Source: CAYLJJ01 sp964384025 | GTDB taxonomy: Bacteria; Myxococcota_A; Bradymonadia; UBA7976; UBA1532 | Assembly: GCA_964384025.1 (NCBI GenBank) | Contig: CAYLJJ010000011.1 | Location: forward strand, 35,099-99,098 | Direction: 5' to 3' | Length of the DNA stretch: 64,000 bases | Part shown: positions 40,654-49,956 of the stretch, in pieces | How positions within the stretch are numbered: position 1 is the stretch's first letter | How the letters are laid out: every line of letters starts with the position of its first letter | Made by a program: the position numbers and the translations under genes | Notes under the pieces: generated by a model | Told to the model about the DNA's origin: nothing | Seen by the model: only the letters and a program-made list of their open reading frames with translations | Databases searched by the model: none

Positions 40654-43527
40654 TCATTTTTTCCATTGCCAGATGAGACGGGCGTGTAGCCCCTTGTGAC
40701 GTCCCTCTCCCTCAATAGCAACCCCCATCTGGAGTTGGTTTAAACGGTCAAAGATCGCTTTAACCGGGCTGCCCTCTAGGGGAATCTCTGGACGGATGGG
40801 CGCAGCGAGGCTTCCATAGACAGAGTGCTTTACAGGCTCCCCCCGAGGATGGCTGAACACCCCCCCCAAAGGCCCCATGGGTTCAAAGCCCAGCCAAGCG
40901 AGGCCCTCAGCGCGCAGATCCTTAAGCCCAGGACGACCCCGGCTGAGGATCTCATAGGCACGGGTGGCGGCGGCCTGCCCTCGTCGAGGATTGAGCAGCT
41001 CCAACTGAAGGGCCTTAGAGAGCCAGGAGTTCTCCTTGGAAAAGTTCAACATCAGGGTGGACTGAAGCTCAGCCAGAGGGCTCTCTTTGCTGGCGTCAAG
41101 GAGGTTATCGATCTGCCCCTCCAAAACTTTCCTGTTTAGAGCCAGAAGCAGCATATCGTTCAAGATAGCGTAGTGGATCGCCAGACGAGCACCCAGCATT
41201 GAGCTGCCCTTCCTCTCTTGAAGAGTGACGATGGTGGCTCCTCGATAACTTTGGCCATCGATCCACTCCACCAAGCCTCCCAGAGAGCGTGCAGAGAAGG
41301 AACGCAGCCCTGTGAGCATCGCCGCTAGGGCCAGTTTATTGCGTAGGTGCAGGATCACATAGAGAGGCGCACGGGCGAGCACCGGACCCTCAGCGGAGCG
41401 TCTATTCAGTCGCTTCTCCTCATAATCGCCGCTGCTGAGCATAGAGATGTCCCAGAGCCCAGGATGCTCAGCAGCGCCTACGATGATCCACTCTCCCAAC
41501 CAACCAAAGCCAAACTTAACCACCCCGCGAAAGTTCCGCGCCAGACCATCCAGTTCTCGCCGCAGTTGGCTCTCTTCACCCACGGCGAAGGCCCAACGCA
41601 GACCATCGCGAGGCTGAAGAGGCTTGAGTCGCTGCTTCCCTACGAGGCGCGCGACCTCGTCATATTCGCTGCTGTCGATGAGGGGCAGCATCCGAGCATC
41701 CAGGGCGAGCCGCTGTCCATCAAAGCGGATCTGCACCGCGATGGGATCGATGAAGCTTCGCCAGTAGCGCTGATAGCCCTGTTTAAAGCGTTCATAAGCT
41801 TTCTGCTCAGCTGCGCTGATCTTTCCAGAAAAGGGCCAGTCGATCAGGGGTCGCATCCGGTCAGCGCGACCCAAGGCTGAGCTGGGGCCTCGGAGAGGAT
41901 CAAAGCGGATCGCCTCGCCACTGCTGTGACTCAACTCCTCCTTCTGAAGATAGCCCGCGCTGAGAAGGAGAGAGCTGTCTGTAGGCGTGCTGCCCTCCAA
42001 CCAACCGTAGAGTAGAGCGCTGAAGGAGAGCGCAAGCAGCTCTGACTGAGCCCGCATTCGACGGGCTTGAAGGATCTTGGTTCGAGGGCTGATCACCGAG
42101 GCGACCAGAGCGTCACCGATGAAGAGGAAGCCCTCTTCCTGCTCCTTAGAGAAGGGGTAGAGGCTGCGCATATATCGGAAATCTCCCGACTTGGAGAGGG
42201 CGGGGCGCTGCCCCTCATGAACCTGGATGATGCGTGTCAAAGCGCCAGGGCTGTTGGAGAGAAAGAGGACCTCTCCCAAGCGCAAGCTGTGTCGCTGTAA
42301 GCGGCCGTCGGGGGTCTTGAGTAGACGAACCTTATGCCCCATCAAGTTCAGCTCCATCTCTCTGAGATCAGGGTGTAGCTTGCGGGCCTTACTCTCAAAG
42401 TTAGCGAGGGTCCCCTCCAGGAGCGCCGCGTTCTTGAGATGAAACGCTAAGGTCAAATCTGTGCCCTCTCGGAAGAGAGGATCACTGGCGAGGAGCGCGA
42501 CCCCCTGAACCGCCAGATGCCCAAACTGCTCAGAGAGCAGGGTCTGTTCGATGATCAGCTCCTCTTCATAGCGCTCAGTGAAGTGGTTAAAGCCCCCTCG
42601 TCCCTCAAGAGCTTGGATCAGCGGGCTGCCCCAGGCTTTTAGATCCCGACTGAGGCGCACAAAACGGCGAAGGTCGTGGAAGTGCAGATAGATCATATCC
42701 GCAGGGAGATGAGCTGCCAGAGGCTCGATGATCGCCTTGGGCTGGCCCGGCAGCTCAGCCATCATCGCCTCCCAGGGGTGCTCCGCCAGAGGGATGCCTT
42801 TAAGATCCTCGATCTTTAGGTTGCGCTCCTCAATTTTCCCTCCAAGGCGCAGCGCGCGATCCATCTGAAGGGCCTCTTGCACCGAGGTGAGGCCTGTATA
42901 GAGATCCATCGTCTGAGCCAGATCGGTCTTTCTCCACCGGCGGCTGTTCACCTCGGTCTTGAGCTGCTCTCCCCGAACGCGCTCAGCGGCGAAGCTTAAA
43001 AAGAGGTTCGACTGTCTCCCCTTATGCTGGAGAAAATGGCTCCGTGCCGCCTCTCGCCAGCCACCCTCTAACGCTGCCTCTTGAGCGGCTTTAGAGGGCA
43101 ACAAGTTCAGGCTTATGCTCCAAGAGTGATCGGATTTATAGTAGCTTTTCTCTCTTCCCCAGATCTTGAGTTCCAGGGGAACAGCCAAAGGTTCAGGCCC
43201 CTGCAAGCGAAGATAGAGGTGCTGATCATCAAAGGCGGCGAAGCCATAGCGTGCTCCTTGGACATGGATCTCCTCTACGCGCAGATCTCGATTGATGAGC
43301 GCGGGGCGGCTCAGTCTCAAGATGAGATGCCCATCCAGACGTTGCCAAGCCTCAATCGGGATCTCCAACTGCCCCAGATCTTGGATCTTCTGAAGGCCCA
43401 CCTTACGCTTGAGGAGAGGAGCCTCTTCTGCCTGGGTTTTCTTTTTTTGGGGGGGAAGCTCTTCAGCCTGGGTGCTGCTCAGAAGCAGGCCAGAGAGGAG
43501 CAGAAAAGGGAGGGCTTTCTTAAACAT
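40654..43527 (-). CDS. large exported protein of unknown function
   Basis: 957 residues from the ATG at 43527, with AGGAG upstream and a signal peptide (MFKKALPFLLLSGLLLSSTQA). The frame is open further upstream, but that extension would overlap the preceding gene. A Lys/Glu-rich linker of ~25 residues follows. The rest is a long mixed alpha/beta chain, including LPADMIYLHFHDLRRFVRLS, a pattern seen in uncharacterised DUF3352-like periplasmic proteins. No catalytic motif is seen. It follows the receiver/pseudokinase gene by 14 bases, so the two are one transcription unit. Function unknown. Confidence 0.8.
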   Translation of the reverse strand: MFKKALPFLLLSGLLLSSTQAEELPPQKKKTQAEEAPLLKRKVGLQKIQDLGQLEIPIEAWQRLDGHLILRLSRPALINRDLRVEEIHVQGARYGFAAFDDQHLYLRLQGPEPLAVPLELKIWGREKSYYKSDHSWSISLNLLPSKAAQEAALEGGWREAARSHFLQHKGRQSNLFLSFAAERVRGEQLKTEVNSRRWRKTDLAQTMDLYTGLTSVQEALQMDRALRLGGKIEERNLKIEDLKGIPLAEHPWEAMMAELPGQPKAIIEPLAAHLPADMIYLHFHDLRRFVRLSRDLKAWGSPLIQALEGRGGFNHFTERYEEELIIEQTLLSEQFGHLAVQGVALLASDPLFREGTDLTLAFHLKNAALLEGTLANFESKARKLHPDLREMELNLMGHKVRLLKTPDGRLQRHSLRLGEVLFLSNSPGALTRIIQVHEGQRPALSKSGDFRYMRSLYPFSKEQEEGFLFIGDALVASVISPRTKILQARRMRAQSELLALSFSALLYGWLEGSTPTDSSLLLSAGYLQKEELSHSSGEAIRFDPLRGPSSALGRADRMRPLIDWPFSGKISAAEQKAYERFKQGYQRYWRSFIDPIAVQIRFDGQRLALDARMLPLIDSSEYDEVARLVGKQRLKPLQPRDGLRWAFAVGEESQLRRELDGLARNFRGVVKFGFGWLGEWIIVGAAEHPGLWDISMLSSGDYEEKRLNRRSAEGPVLARAPLYVILHLRNKLALAAMLTGLRSFSARSLGGLVEWIDGQSYRGATIVTLQERKGSSMLGARLAIHYAILNDMLLLALNRKVLEGQIDNLLDASKESPLAELQSTLMLNFSKENSWLSKALQLELLNPRRGQAAATRAYEILSRGRPGLKDLRAEGLAWLGFEPMGPLGGVFSHPRGEPVKHSVYGSLAAPIRPEIPLEGSPVKAIFDRLNQLQMGVAIEGEGRHKGLHARLIWQWKK

Positions 43528-43541
43528 TTTGGGGTCTCCTT

Positions 43542-45710
43542 TTATCGATCTCTCTTCATCTCCGTGAGCGCCTCTCGCTCCTGATATCGCGTGAGGGAGA
43601 AGAGGCGCTTGAGGTTTTGACTGATGTGCTCCGAGACCCCATCGGGGCTGGGGCAATCTCGCTTTAGACGCTTAAAGAGAGCTAGGGCTGAGGGCGGGCG
43701 CCGTGCAGGTTGGACTTGAAGGCAGGATTCGATGATCCGGCTCAGAGGGGTGATCTTCAACAGAGGTGAAAACTCTCCCTTGCGGAGCGCCGCCAAGCTT
43801 AGCTTGGGGTTCTCTCGACGAAAGCAGCTCCGACCGCTGTACAGCTCATAGAGCAGAGCTCCCAGAGAGAAGAGATCGCTGCGAACATCAAGGGGATTTT
43901 CATCGAAGCTCTCAGGGGCGCTGTAGATCAGCCGGCCTGGGAGACGCCTCGGAGAGCCGGCCGTCTCCCCAAGGCGAAGAAGCTTTATCTCGGAGTTAAA
44001 GCCGAGGAGAATGTTTTGGGGGCAGAGGTCTCGATGAAGGAGCTGGAGCCCTCGTCCATCAAAGCGCCGCTGAGACTCTAGATAAACCAGGACTTCGCTC
44101 AATTTGGAGGCTAGATAGCTCAACCAGCTGTAGGGGAGCCCCCGTCCCCGAAGCTTTGCCATCAAAGCATCAAGAGTGACGCCGTGGACAAACTCAAAGA
44201 GCAGATAGTGTCTCCGCCCCACGCGATCCTGCTCTAAGAGCTTGGGAAGCCCAGGGTGTTGAAAGCGGGCATTCAGTTCTCCTTCTAACTTGAGCCTCTT
44301 GATAAACTCAGGTTTACGATAGAGGAGCGCTCGAAGACGCTTGAGCAGCAGGAGGCCTTGGGAGTTTCGACCAGCGCGTCGAGCCAAGAGCAGCTCTCGC
44401 ATCCCATCGCCCCTGAGTCGGTAGCCCAGATGGAAGGGACCAAAGCGCTCATGGAGAGGCCAAAGTCGAGTGCCAGTCAAACGAGCTTTGGGAGTTGGAG
44501 GGGGGGAGAGCATCTCAAAACCCCCATCCAGGGCCTCAGGAAGGGGCAACTCATCTGGATCTAGATCCAGGGTGTTTTCATAAAAACTGGTTAAAACCGC
44601 CTGAGGCCCCTGAGCCAAGGGAGACTCAGGCCTCAATACAGGGAGAGGCGGAGGAAGCCCTGGACGAGAAGCGAAGGCCAGCCCCAAGAGACGCATCAGC
44701 ACCAAGGTAGAGAGGGCATCGATATCTCGAAGCCCTGAAGAGCGAGCAGCCTCTTGGGGATGCCCCCGTTGAGAGAGCCGCGCAAAGAGGGGGGCGTAGC
44801 GCTCGGGTGAGAGGAGGTTTTGGAGCGGCTTGGGGATCAGAGGAGGGCAGTGCAGGTTCTGATTCCCCAACCACTGGCTCAGATGGTGGGGGGATAGGAG
44901 GCCCAAGGCTCTATGGAGCAGGCTCAGGCTGGGGACACCATGATGAGCAGGAGGGGGCAGAGAAAGAGGGCTGATCCTGACCTCAACCTCTTGTAGGAGG
45001 AGAGGGGCAAGGAGCTGGGCGCAGCGTCGCTGAAAGGACTCCAGGCCGCTTAAGATCTGGATATGTTGAAGCTGAAAAGCTTGCTCCTCCTGCGCCTCTC
45101 CACCCAGATCGCGTAAGAGCCTCAGGGCTGGGATCAACGTAGGATGGTTGAGAAGCTTTGGATCCTTACTCAGAGGAGCATAGGGATCGCTGAGGCCCAA
45201 GAAAGCTCCCTCATGAAAAAATAGTTGAAGGCTCTCCTCAGCCCCTTGGATCTCCATACGACCGTTGAAGTGTAGGGTCTCCAGCGCGGGGAAGAGCCCT
45301 CCCAAGAGGCAAGGTGCTGGGAGATCGGCGGCGATACAGGAAGAGGGTGACACGCTCTCCACAGGGAGGGCCGCTAAGATCTGCTGGATAAGGCAGCCTC
45401 TCTTGAGGAGTTTCCAGCCCTCTGGCAGCTTTCCATCAAGACGCTTTTCGCCTCCCAGACGATGATCCAGGAGGCTGATTTGATGAAAAGATTCCGCGTT
45501 CAAGAGAGGGAGTTGACCCCTTCGCTTCTGATAGACTGGGGTGTCCAGCAACAGCAGCAGCGCTCCTGGAGGATCCCGCTTTAGAAGCTCAGGGAGCTGC
45601 TCCCAAGGACAGTGCTCAACTTTGAGGATCCCATGAAGTTTAAACAGAGCGGTGAGTAAGAGCGCCCGTTCCCGATCATCGGAGATGATAGCGCTGCGTG
45701 GTTCTCCCAT
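43542..45710 (-). CDS. receiver-like/DUF4388/kinase-fold protein (predicted pseudokinase)
   Basis: 722 residues. The N-terminus is receiver-like (SAIISDDRERALLLTALFKL, LLLLLDTP). Residues ~135-200 look like DUF4388/PATAN (LETLHFNGRMEIQGAEESLQ). The C-terminal ~290 residues have the Ser/Thr-kinase fold. K457 (LLLLKRLR), D561 and N566 (HRDLCPQN) are present, but the DFG Asp is R579 (KLLRLGET), and the glycine loop is irregular (GYRLRGDG). The missing metal ligand makes catalysis doubtful, though the other residues remain. No membrane helix is seen, so it should be cytoplasmic. It sits between a methyltransferase gene (10 bases upstream) and the exported 957-residue protein gene (14 bases downstream). 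Confidence 0.85.
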   Translation of the reverse strand: MGEPRSAIISDDRERALLLTALFKLHGILKVEHCPWEQLPELLKRDPPGALLLLLDTPVYQKRRGQLPLLNAESFHQISLLDHRLGGEKRLDGKLPEGWKLLKRGCLIQQILAALPVESVSPSSCIAADLPAPCLLGGLFPALETLHFNGRMEIQGAEESLQLFFHEGAFLGLSDPYAPLSKDPKLLNHPTLIPALRLLRDLGGEAQEEQAFQLQHIQILSGLESFQRRCAQLLAPLLLQEVEVRISPLSLPPPAHHGVPSLSLLHRALGLLSPHHLSQWLGNQNLHCPPLIPKPLQNLLSPERYAPLFARLSQRGHPQEAARSSGLRDIDALSTLVLMRLLGLAFASRPGLPPPLPVLRPESPLAQGPQAVLTSFYENTLDLDPDELPLPEALDGGFEMLSPPPTPKARLTGTRLWPLHERFGPFHLGYRLRGDGMRELLLARRAGRNSQGLLLLKRLRALLYRKPEFIKRLKLEGELNARFQHPGLPKLLEQDRVGRRHYLLFEFVHGVTLDALMAKLRGRGLPYSWLSYLASKLSEVLVYLESQRRFDGRGLQLLHRDLCPQNILLGFNSEIKLLRLGETAGSPRRLPGRLIYSAPESFDENPLDVRSDLFSLGALLYELYSGRSCFRRENPKLSLAALRKGEFSPLLKITPLSRIIESCLQVQPARRPPSALALFKRLKRDCPSPDGVSEHISQNLKRLFSLTRYQEREALTEMKRDR

Positions 45711-45720
45711 CTCTCAGCGC

Positions 45721-46524
45721 TCAGCGAAGACCGCAGATCAGGACCATGGACTCGGCGTCGGGGCGCAGAGCCCCCTCCTCAAAGTCTCCAAAGCGAGCCA
45801 ACAGCTTAAAGCCATTGTAGTGGAGCAGGTTCTCCAGCTCAGCAGGGAAGAAGACTCGATGGGAGAGCTGCACCTCCAGCTCCTGGGGGCCGCTCTTCTT
45901 CTCATCGCTGCGATCATAGTGGAACCACATCTGATTTACTTGGCTCACCGGATCCCAGGCGCTGCGCTCGCTGTAGGTGTAATGTATCCCATAGCTGGGA
46001 TGCTTAAAACGCACTCCAGGGAAGCGCTTAAAAGCGGGGCGAGTGAGATAATCCAGATCTGGCATCAAGACATCAAAGAGGAAGAGGCCATCGGGTTCTA
46101 GGGCCTCTCGTACAGATCTTAGGCAGCCCTCAATCTCCCAGCGCTCATAGAGATGTTGAAAGGCGTTAAAGGGGCAAGAGATCAGGGGAAAGCGCCGTCC
46201 AAAGGCGAAGGCGCGCATATCCCCCCGGACCAAGCTCAGGGCGCTGCGTTTGAACTTGGGCAGGGCTTCACGACGCCGCGCGGCACGCTCAAGCATCTCT
46301 TGAGAGAGATCCAGGCCCAACACCCGCCCCCCATCACGCACAGCACGCAGAGCGACACGCCCTGTACCCACCCCCAACTCTAAAACCAGACCCTTTGTCT
46401 CTTGATAGTGCCGACTGTACCAGCGGGTATCTGCCCTGCGATCCTTAAACTCAAAATCGTAATAACCTGGGTCTTTATAAAAATCCTGTGTCCCGGCTCT
46501 CAGATCAAAAGGGTGCTTGGGCAT
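45721..46524 (-). CDS. class I SAM-dependent methyltransferase
   Basis: 267 residues. Motif I reads LELGVGTGRVALRAVRDG, followed by GLDLSQEMLERA and the post-motif block VRGDMRAFAFG. FNAFQHLYERWEIEGCL and DGLFLFDVLMPDLDYL complete the Rossmann fold. GGAG precedes the ATG by 5 bases. It belongs to the broad Methyltransf_25/UbiE-like group, so the substrate cannot be told from sequence. It is the first gene of the minus-strand trio with the pseudokinase and the exported protein, and it faces the ABC ATPase gene across 88 bases. Confidence 0.9.
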   Translation of the reverse strand: MPKHPFDLRAGTQDFYKDPGYYDFEFKDRRADTRWYSRHYQETKGLVLELGVGTGRVALRAVRDGGRVLGLDLSQEMLERAARRREALPKFKRSALSLVRGDMRAFAFGRRFPLISCPFNAFQHLYERWEIEGCLRSVREALEPDGLFLFDVLMPDLDYLTRPAFKRFPGVRFKHPSYGIHYTYSERSAWDPVSQVNQMWFHYDRSDEKKSGPQELEVQLSHRVFFPAELENLLHYNGFKLLARFGDFEEGALRPDAESMVLICGLR

Positions 46525-46612
46525 CAGGGCTCCGTGGCGGTTGCTGATCTAGGACCTAATCTTCATGCTGTGCTCTCGAAAGATATAGCGAACAGCACCT
46601 GAGATTGAAGAG

Positions 46613-48187
46613 ATGAAACGAGAGAACTTGCTTCTGCCTGGGTTGGAGCGCTGGCCTGCGGAGGAGCCGGTCATTGTTTTAGATGGGGTTTACAAATCCT
46701 TTGGAGGAACAGAGGTGCTGCGAGATCTCTCCCTCACGGTGGAGACCGGCAAGACTACGGTGATCGCGGGAGAGTCAGGATCGGGAAAATCTGTACTCCT
46801 CCGACTGATGAATGGCTTGACCTTCGCTGATGAGGGGCGAGTCCTCCTCTTTGGAGAAGATCTCAAGAAGATCAGCAAACACAGGCGCAGTGAGCTACGC
46901 AAGCGCTGCACCATGGTTTTCCAAAGCTATGCTCTCATCGACTCCTTCAGCGTCGCTGAGAACATCGCCTTCCCCATCCTGGAAAACACCCGCATAAAGC
47001 CACCTGAGGTCTACGCCTTAGTGAGAGATCTCTTGGAGATGCTGGAGTTGGGGGAGGCGATGGATTTTATGCCTGCCAGCCTCAGCGGGGGGATGAAGAA
47101 GCGGGTCGCCTTAGCTCGGGCGGTGATCAGTAACCCTGAGGTGGTGCTCTTTGATGAGCCTACTACAGGCTTGGACCCAGTGATGATCGAGTTTGTAGAT
47201 GAGCTGATCCGTCGCACTCAGCGAGAGTATGAGATCAGCTCAGTGATCATCTCCCATGATATGGCCTCCAACCGCCGCTTGGCGGATAAGATGGCGATCC
47301 TCGCCGAGGGCAGCATCGTTGAGGTGGGTCGCTTTGAGGAGGTTTTAGAGAGCAAGCAGCCTCAGACGCGGCGTTTTATGGCCAACGTGGTTACGGAGCG
47401 CCTGGGAGCGCTTGAGAGCCAGGAGCCGCTGCATCAGGAGGAGGAGCGAGCCATCGTCCAGGTCAGTGGCCTCCACAAGCGCTTTGGAGCAAACCATGTG
47501 CTCAAGGGGATCGACCTCAGCTTACCAGAGCGCAAGATCAGCGTGGTGATTGGAGGATCAGGATCGGGTAAGTCGGTGTTGATCAAGCATATCATCGGGC
47601 TCTTTCAGCCCACTGAAGGCCGCGTCGAGGTGTTTGGGAAGGATCTCGCACAGCTCAGCGGTGAGGAGCTTCGACAGGTCCAGAGCCGCATCGGGATGCT
47701 CTTTCAAGGGGCAGCTCTCTTTGATTCTATGAACGTCTGGGACAACCTCGCCTTCCCTCTGGTTGAGGGTCGCAGACGTCGGCGGCGAGATGTTCGTGAT
47801 CTGGTTGAGGCGATGGCAGAGCGCCTCAAGGTGGCGGAGATCCTTCAGCGCTTTCCTGCGGAGATCTCAGGGGGTCAACGTAAGCGGGTGGGTTTGGCAC
47901 GGGCGCTGATCACCGAACCGGAGATTATGATCTACGATGAGCCCACCACAGGGCAGGACCCGATCATGATGCGACGAGTGGATGATATGATCGTTGAGAC
48001 CGCCGAGAACTTTGAGATCAGCAGTATTGTGATCAGCCATGATATGGTCTCCACTTTCCGTATCGCCGATAAAATCGCCCTGATCTACAAGGGAGAGCTG
48101 CTGGCCGCTGGCAGCCCCGATATGCTGCGGGCCTGCCCTGATGAGCAGGTGCGTCGCTTTATCTTTGCAGGAACAGAGCGGAATTAA
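46613..48187 (+). CDS. tandem-fused ABC ATPase (MlaF-like double nucleotide-binding domain)
   Basis: 524 residues made of two complete ATPase domains, about 20-265 and 272-515. Each has Walker A (GESGSGKS; GGSGSGKS), a signature (LSGGMKKR; ISGGQRKR) and Walker B (VVLFDEPTTGLDP; IMIYDEPTTGQDP). The sequences resemble MlaF/Ttg2A, the ATPase of MCE-type phospholipid or sterol transporters, which normally is a homodimer of single-domain proteins. Here the dimer is pre-fused. No MlaE permease or MCE protein lies near. Both halves keep all catalytic motifs, so both should hydrolyse ATP. Membrane partners must be encoded elsewhere. Confidence 0.9.
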   Translation: MKRENLLLPGLERWPAEEPVIVLDGVYKSFGGTEVLRDLSLTVETGKTTVIAGESGSGKSVLLRLMNGLTFADEGRVLLFGEDLKKISKHRRSELRKRCTMVFQSYALIDSFSVAENIAFPILENTRIKPPEVYALVRDLLEMLELGEAMDFMPASLSGGMKKRVALARAVISNPEVVLFDEPTTGLDPVMIEFVDELIRRTQREYEISSVIISHDMASNRRLADKMAILAEGSIVEVGRFEEVLESKQPQTRRFMANVVTERLGALESQEPLHQEEERAIVQVSGLHKRFGANHVLKGIDLSLPERKISVVIGGSGSGKSVLIKHIIGLFQPTEGRVEVFGKDLAQLSGEELRQVQSRIGMLFQGAALFDSMNVWDNLAFPLVEGRRRRRRDVRDLVEAMAERLKVAEILQRFPAEISGGQRKRVGLARALITEPEIMIYDEPTTGQDPIMMRRVDDMIVETAENFEISSIVISHDMVSTFRIADKIALIYKGELLAAGSPDMLRACPDEQVRRFIFAGTERN

Positions 48188-48418
48188 CCCACTCTGTGTG
48201 AGCAATACAGCTCTTCTTTTGCGAATCAAGTCGAACGAAGAGAATATGATATGGGTGTGGTTATTTTGCTGCAATAGCTGATTCCAAAAGCCTAAAATTT
48301 GGACCTTTTTGGGGGCTGGGGCAGTGAACAGGTGGACCCGCGAGGGACAAGGCATGTCTGCACCTTAGAGCCCCCTCGTGCTATCTTCTTGAGGATCTTC
48401 AAACTTGGGGGCGACCTG

Positions 48419-49345
48419 ATGAGGTGGGGAGCGTTGAGCATGTTGCTGCTCTTTGGCTGCAACGATGATGAGGGGAGCGAGGCGCCAGTTGACAGCGGGC
48501 TGCTCGTCCAGGACCAGGGAGCCTTAGATGCGGTGGTGGATCAGAGTGGGGCTGGTGGCGAGGCGCTCCTAGACGCGGCGGCTGAGGATGCAGCCCCAAA
48601 GCCTGACGCGGCCCCAGAGCTTGATGTAGCCTCTTCGGTCTCTGATGAGATTCAGTGGATCCCCATCGAAGGCGGGGTCTTTATGATGGGCTCCACCGAG
48701 GGAGATGACGATGAGGAGCCCCTCCACGAGGTCAACATCTCCGACTTTGAGATCTCTAAGACCGAAGTGACCCTGGCTCAATATCGCCGCTGCGTGGAGG
48801 TGGGGGCCTGCTCAGAGCCTGACAACCGCGCTATGGATGAGGGCTGCAGTTGGGGTCATCTGGACCGCGAAAACCACCCCCTCAACTGCGTGGATTGGGA
48901 GCAGGCGGTGACCTTCGCCACCTGGGCGGGGGGGCGGCTGCCTTCGGAGTCGGAGTGGGAGTACGCCGCCCGAGGGCGGGGCCGGGAGCTGAAGTACCCC
49001 TGGGGGGACGAGGCCATCAACTGCAGCTTCGCCGTAATGGATGATGGGGGGCCTGGCTGCGGTGAGGGCCGCGCCTGGGCCGTTTGCTCTAAGGAGAAAG
49101 GCCATACTCCCGAGGGCCTCTGTGATATGTCTGGGAACCTCTGGGAATGGCTCGCTGACACCTACGCCTCCAACTACCTGGGGGTCCCCGATGATGGCTC
49201 CCCCAACCTCAGCTCAGGCTCCGAGTATGTTCTCCGTGGGGGAAGCTGGAGCAACAGCGGCGGGCTGCTTTTGCGAGTCGCTTATCGCTACTCCGCCCCC
49301 CCAGCTCTACGAGGCTACTATGTGGGCTTCCGCCTCGCTCGATGA
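48419..49345 (+). CDS. FGE-sulfatase-like (SUMF1) domain lipoprotein
   Basis: 308 residues from the ATG at 48419, with a lipobox read as LLFGC. A TTG at 48299 would add an unlikely N-terminus. An acidic, low-complexity linker of ~50 residues precedes the FGE-like domain: IPIEGGVFMMGSTEGDDDEE, ISKTEVTLAQYRRCVEVG, GRLPSESEWEYAARGR, GNLWEWLAD, VLRGGSWSNSGGLLLRVAYR. The catalytic Cys pair of formylglycine-generating enzymes, expected after the GGSW motif, is not present. So it is probably not the activator of the sulfatase at 10205. Members without it are often ligand- or carbohydrate-binding modules. Confidence 0.87.
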   Translation: MRWGALSMLLLFGCNDDEGSEAPVDSGLLVQDQGALDAVVDQSGAGGEALLDAAAEDAAPKPDAAPELDVASSVSDEIQWIPIEGGVFMMGSTEGDDDEEPLHEVNISDFEISKTEVTLAQYRRCVEVGACSEPDNRAMDEGCSWGHLDRENHPLNCVDWEQAVTFATWAGGRLPSESEWEYAARGRGRELKYPWGDEAINCSFAVMDDGGPGCGEGRAWAVCSKEKGHTPEGLCDMSGNLWEWLADTYASNYLGVPDDGSPNLSSGSEYVLRGGSWSNSGGLLLRVAYRYSAPPALRGYYVGFRLAR

Positions 49346-49410
49346 GCCTGAAGCTGCGAGAGCTGTATGAGGCTCGGGTTCTCTATGAGGGCTTTGATGT
49401 TCTAGACGCT

Positions 49411-49890
49411 TCAGGGGAAGCTGATCTTTAACCGCCCCTGTTTGGGTGGAGGGAAACGCAGCCTCTGTATCGCCCTCTTGAGGCAATGATGCAGCGGCTC
49501 CTCCAAGCCGGTCTCCAGAGCTTCAACCCGCCCCTTTACATTGATCTCAAAGCTGATTTCCGGCTTTAACCGGAGCTGTGGATCTCTCTTGAGTTGATGC
49601 TCATAGCAGGCTTTGATGTGGCTGCGAGCCTGGCGAATAACCCGCGTGATGGCTTGGGAGCTGAGTTGATCCTCTGAGGGTTGAGGGAGGCAGAAGCGGT
49701 TCAAGCTTCGAGCGCCCTGAGGGCAGCCCAACTCCAGGAGGAGTTGCTGTTTGGGGGATTTGAGGTCTTTATATCTTGAAGCTGGAGCAGGTTGGCTGCT
49801 GGGTTGAGAAGCTGAGGGGCCAGGGGGCTGAGCCCAGGCCAAGCTTAGAAGCCAGGGGAGGAGCTGTAAGCGCTGTAGGAGCATCATCAT
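49411..49890 (-). CDS. exported AgmX/PglI C-terminal domain protein
   Basis: 159 residues from the ATG at 49890, with a signal peptide (LLQRLQLLPWLLSLAWA). A GTG at 49923 would give an extra polar head. After a Ser/Pro/Gln linker, the last ~90 residues match the AgmX/PglI C-terminal module (ITRVIRQARSHIKACYEHQL, then LKPEISFEINVKGRVEALET and FPPPKQGRLKISF). It is a TonB-like fold with a Cys pair (IKACYE and HHCLKR). In Myxococcus this module occurs in gliding-motility and envelope proteins. The gene is alone and convergent with the FGE-like gene. Role unknown. Confidence 0.8.
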   Translation of the reverse strand: MMMLLQRLQLLPWLLSLAWAQPPGPSASQPSSQPAPASRYKDLKSPKQQLLLELGCPQGARSLNRFCLPQPSEDQLSSQAITRVIRQARSHIKACYEHQLKRDPQLRLKPEISFEINVKGRVEALETGLEEPLHHCLKRAIQRLRFPPPKQGRLKISFP

Positions 49891-49956
49891 TGCAGCTCGG
49901 TTTATGTTGGTTGTATCTATCACACAATCCCAAACGGGACGAATGGAGAGTTCACG

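Noticed and set aside
43528..43656. N-terminal extension of the 957-aa exported protein
   Set aside because: The extension overlaps the preceding gene and would hide the clear signal peptide and its AGGAG at 43527.
49342..49431. 29-codon frame overlapping the FGE-like stop by ATGA
   Set aside because: Too short to judge, no partner known, and it runs into the convergent AgmX-like gene. Kept only as a note.
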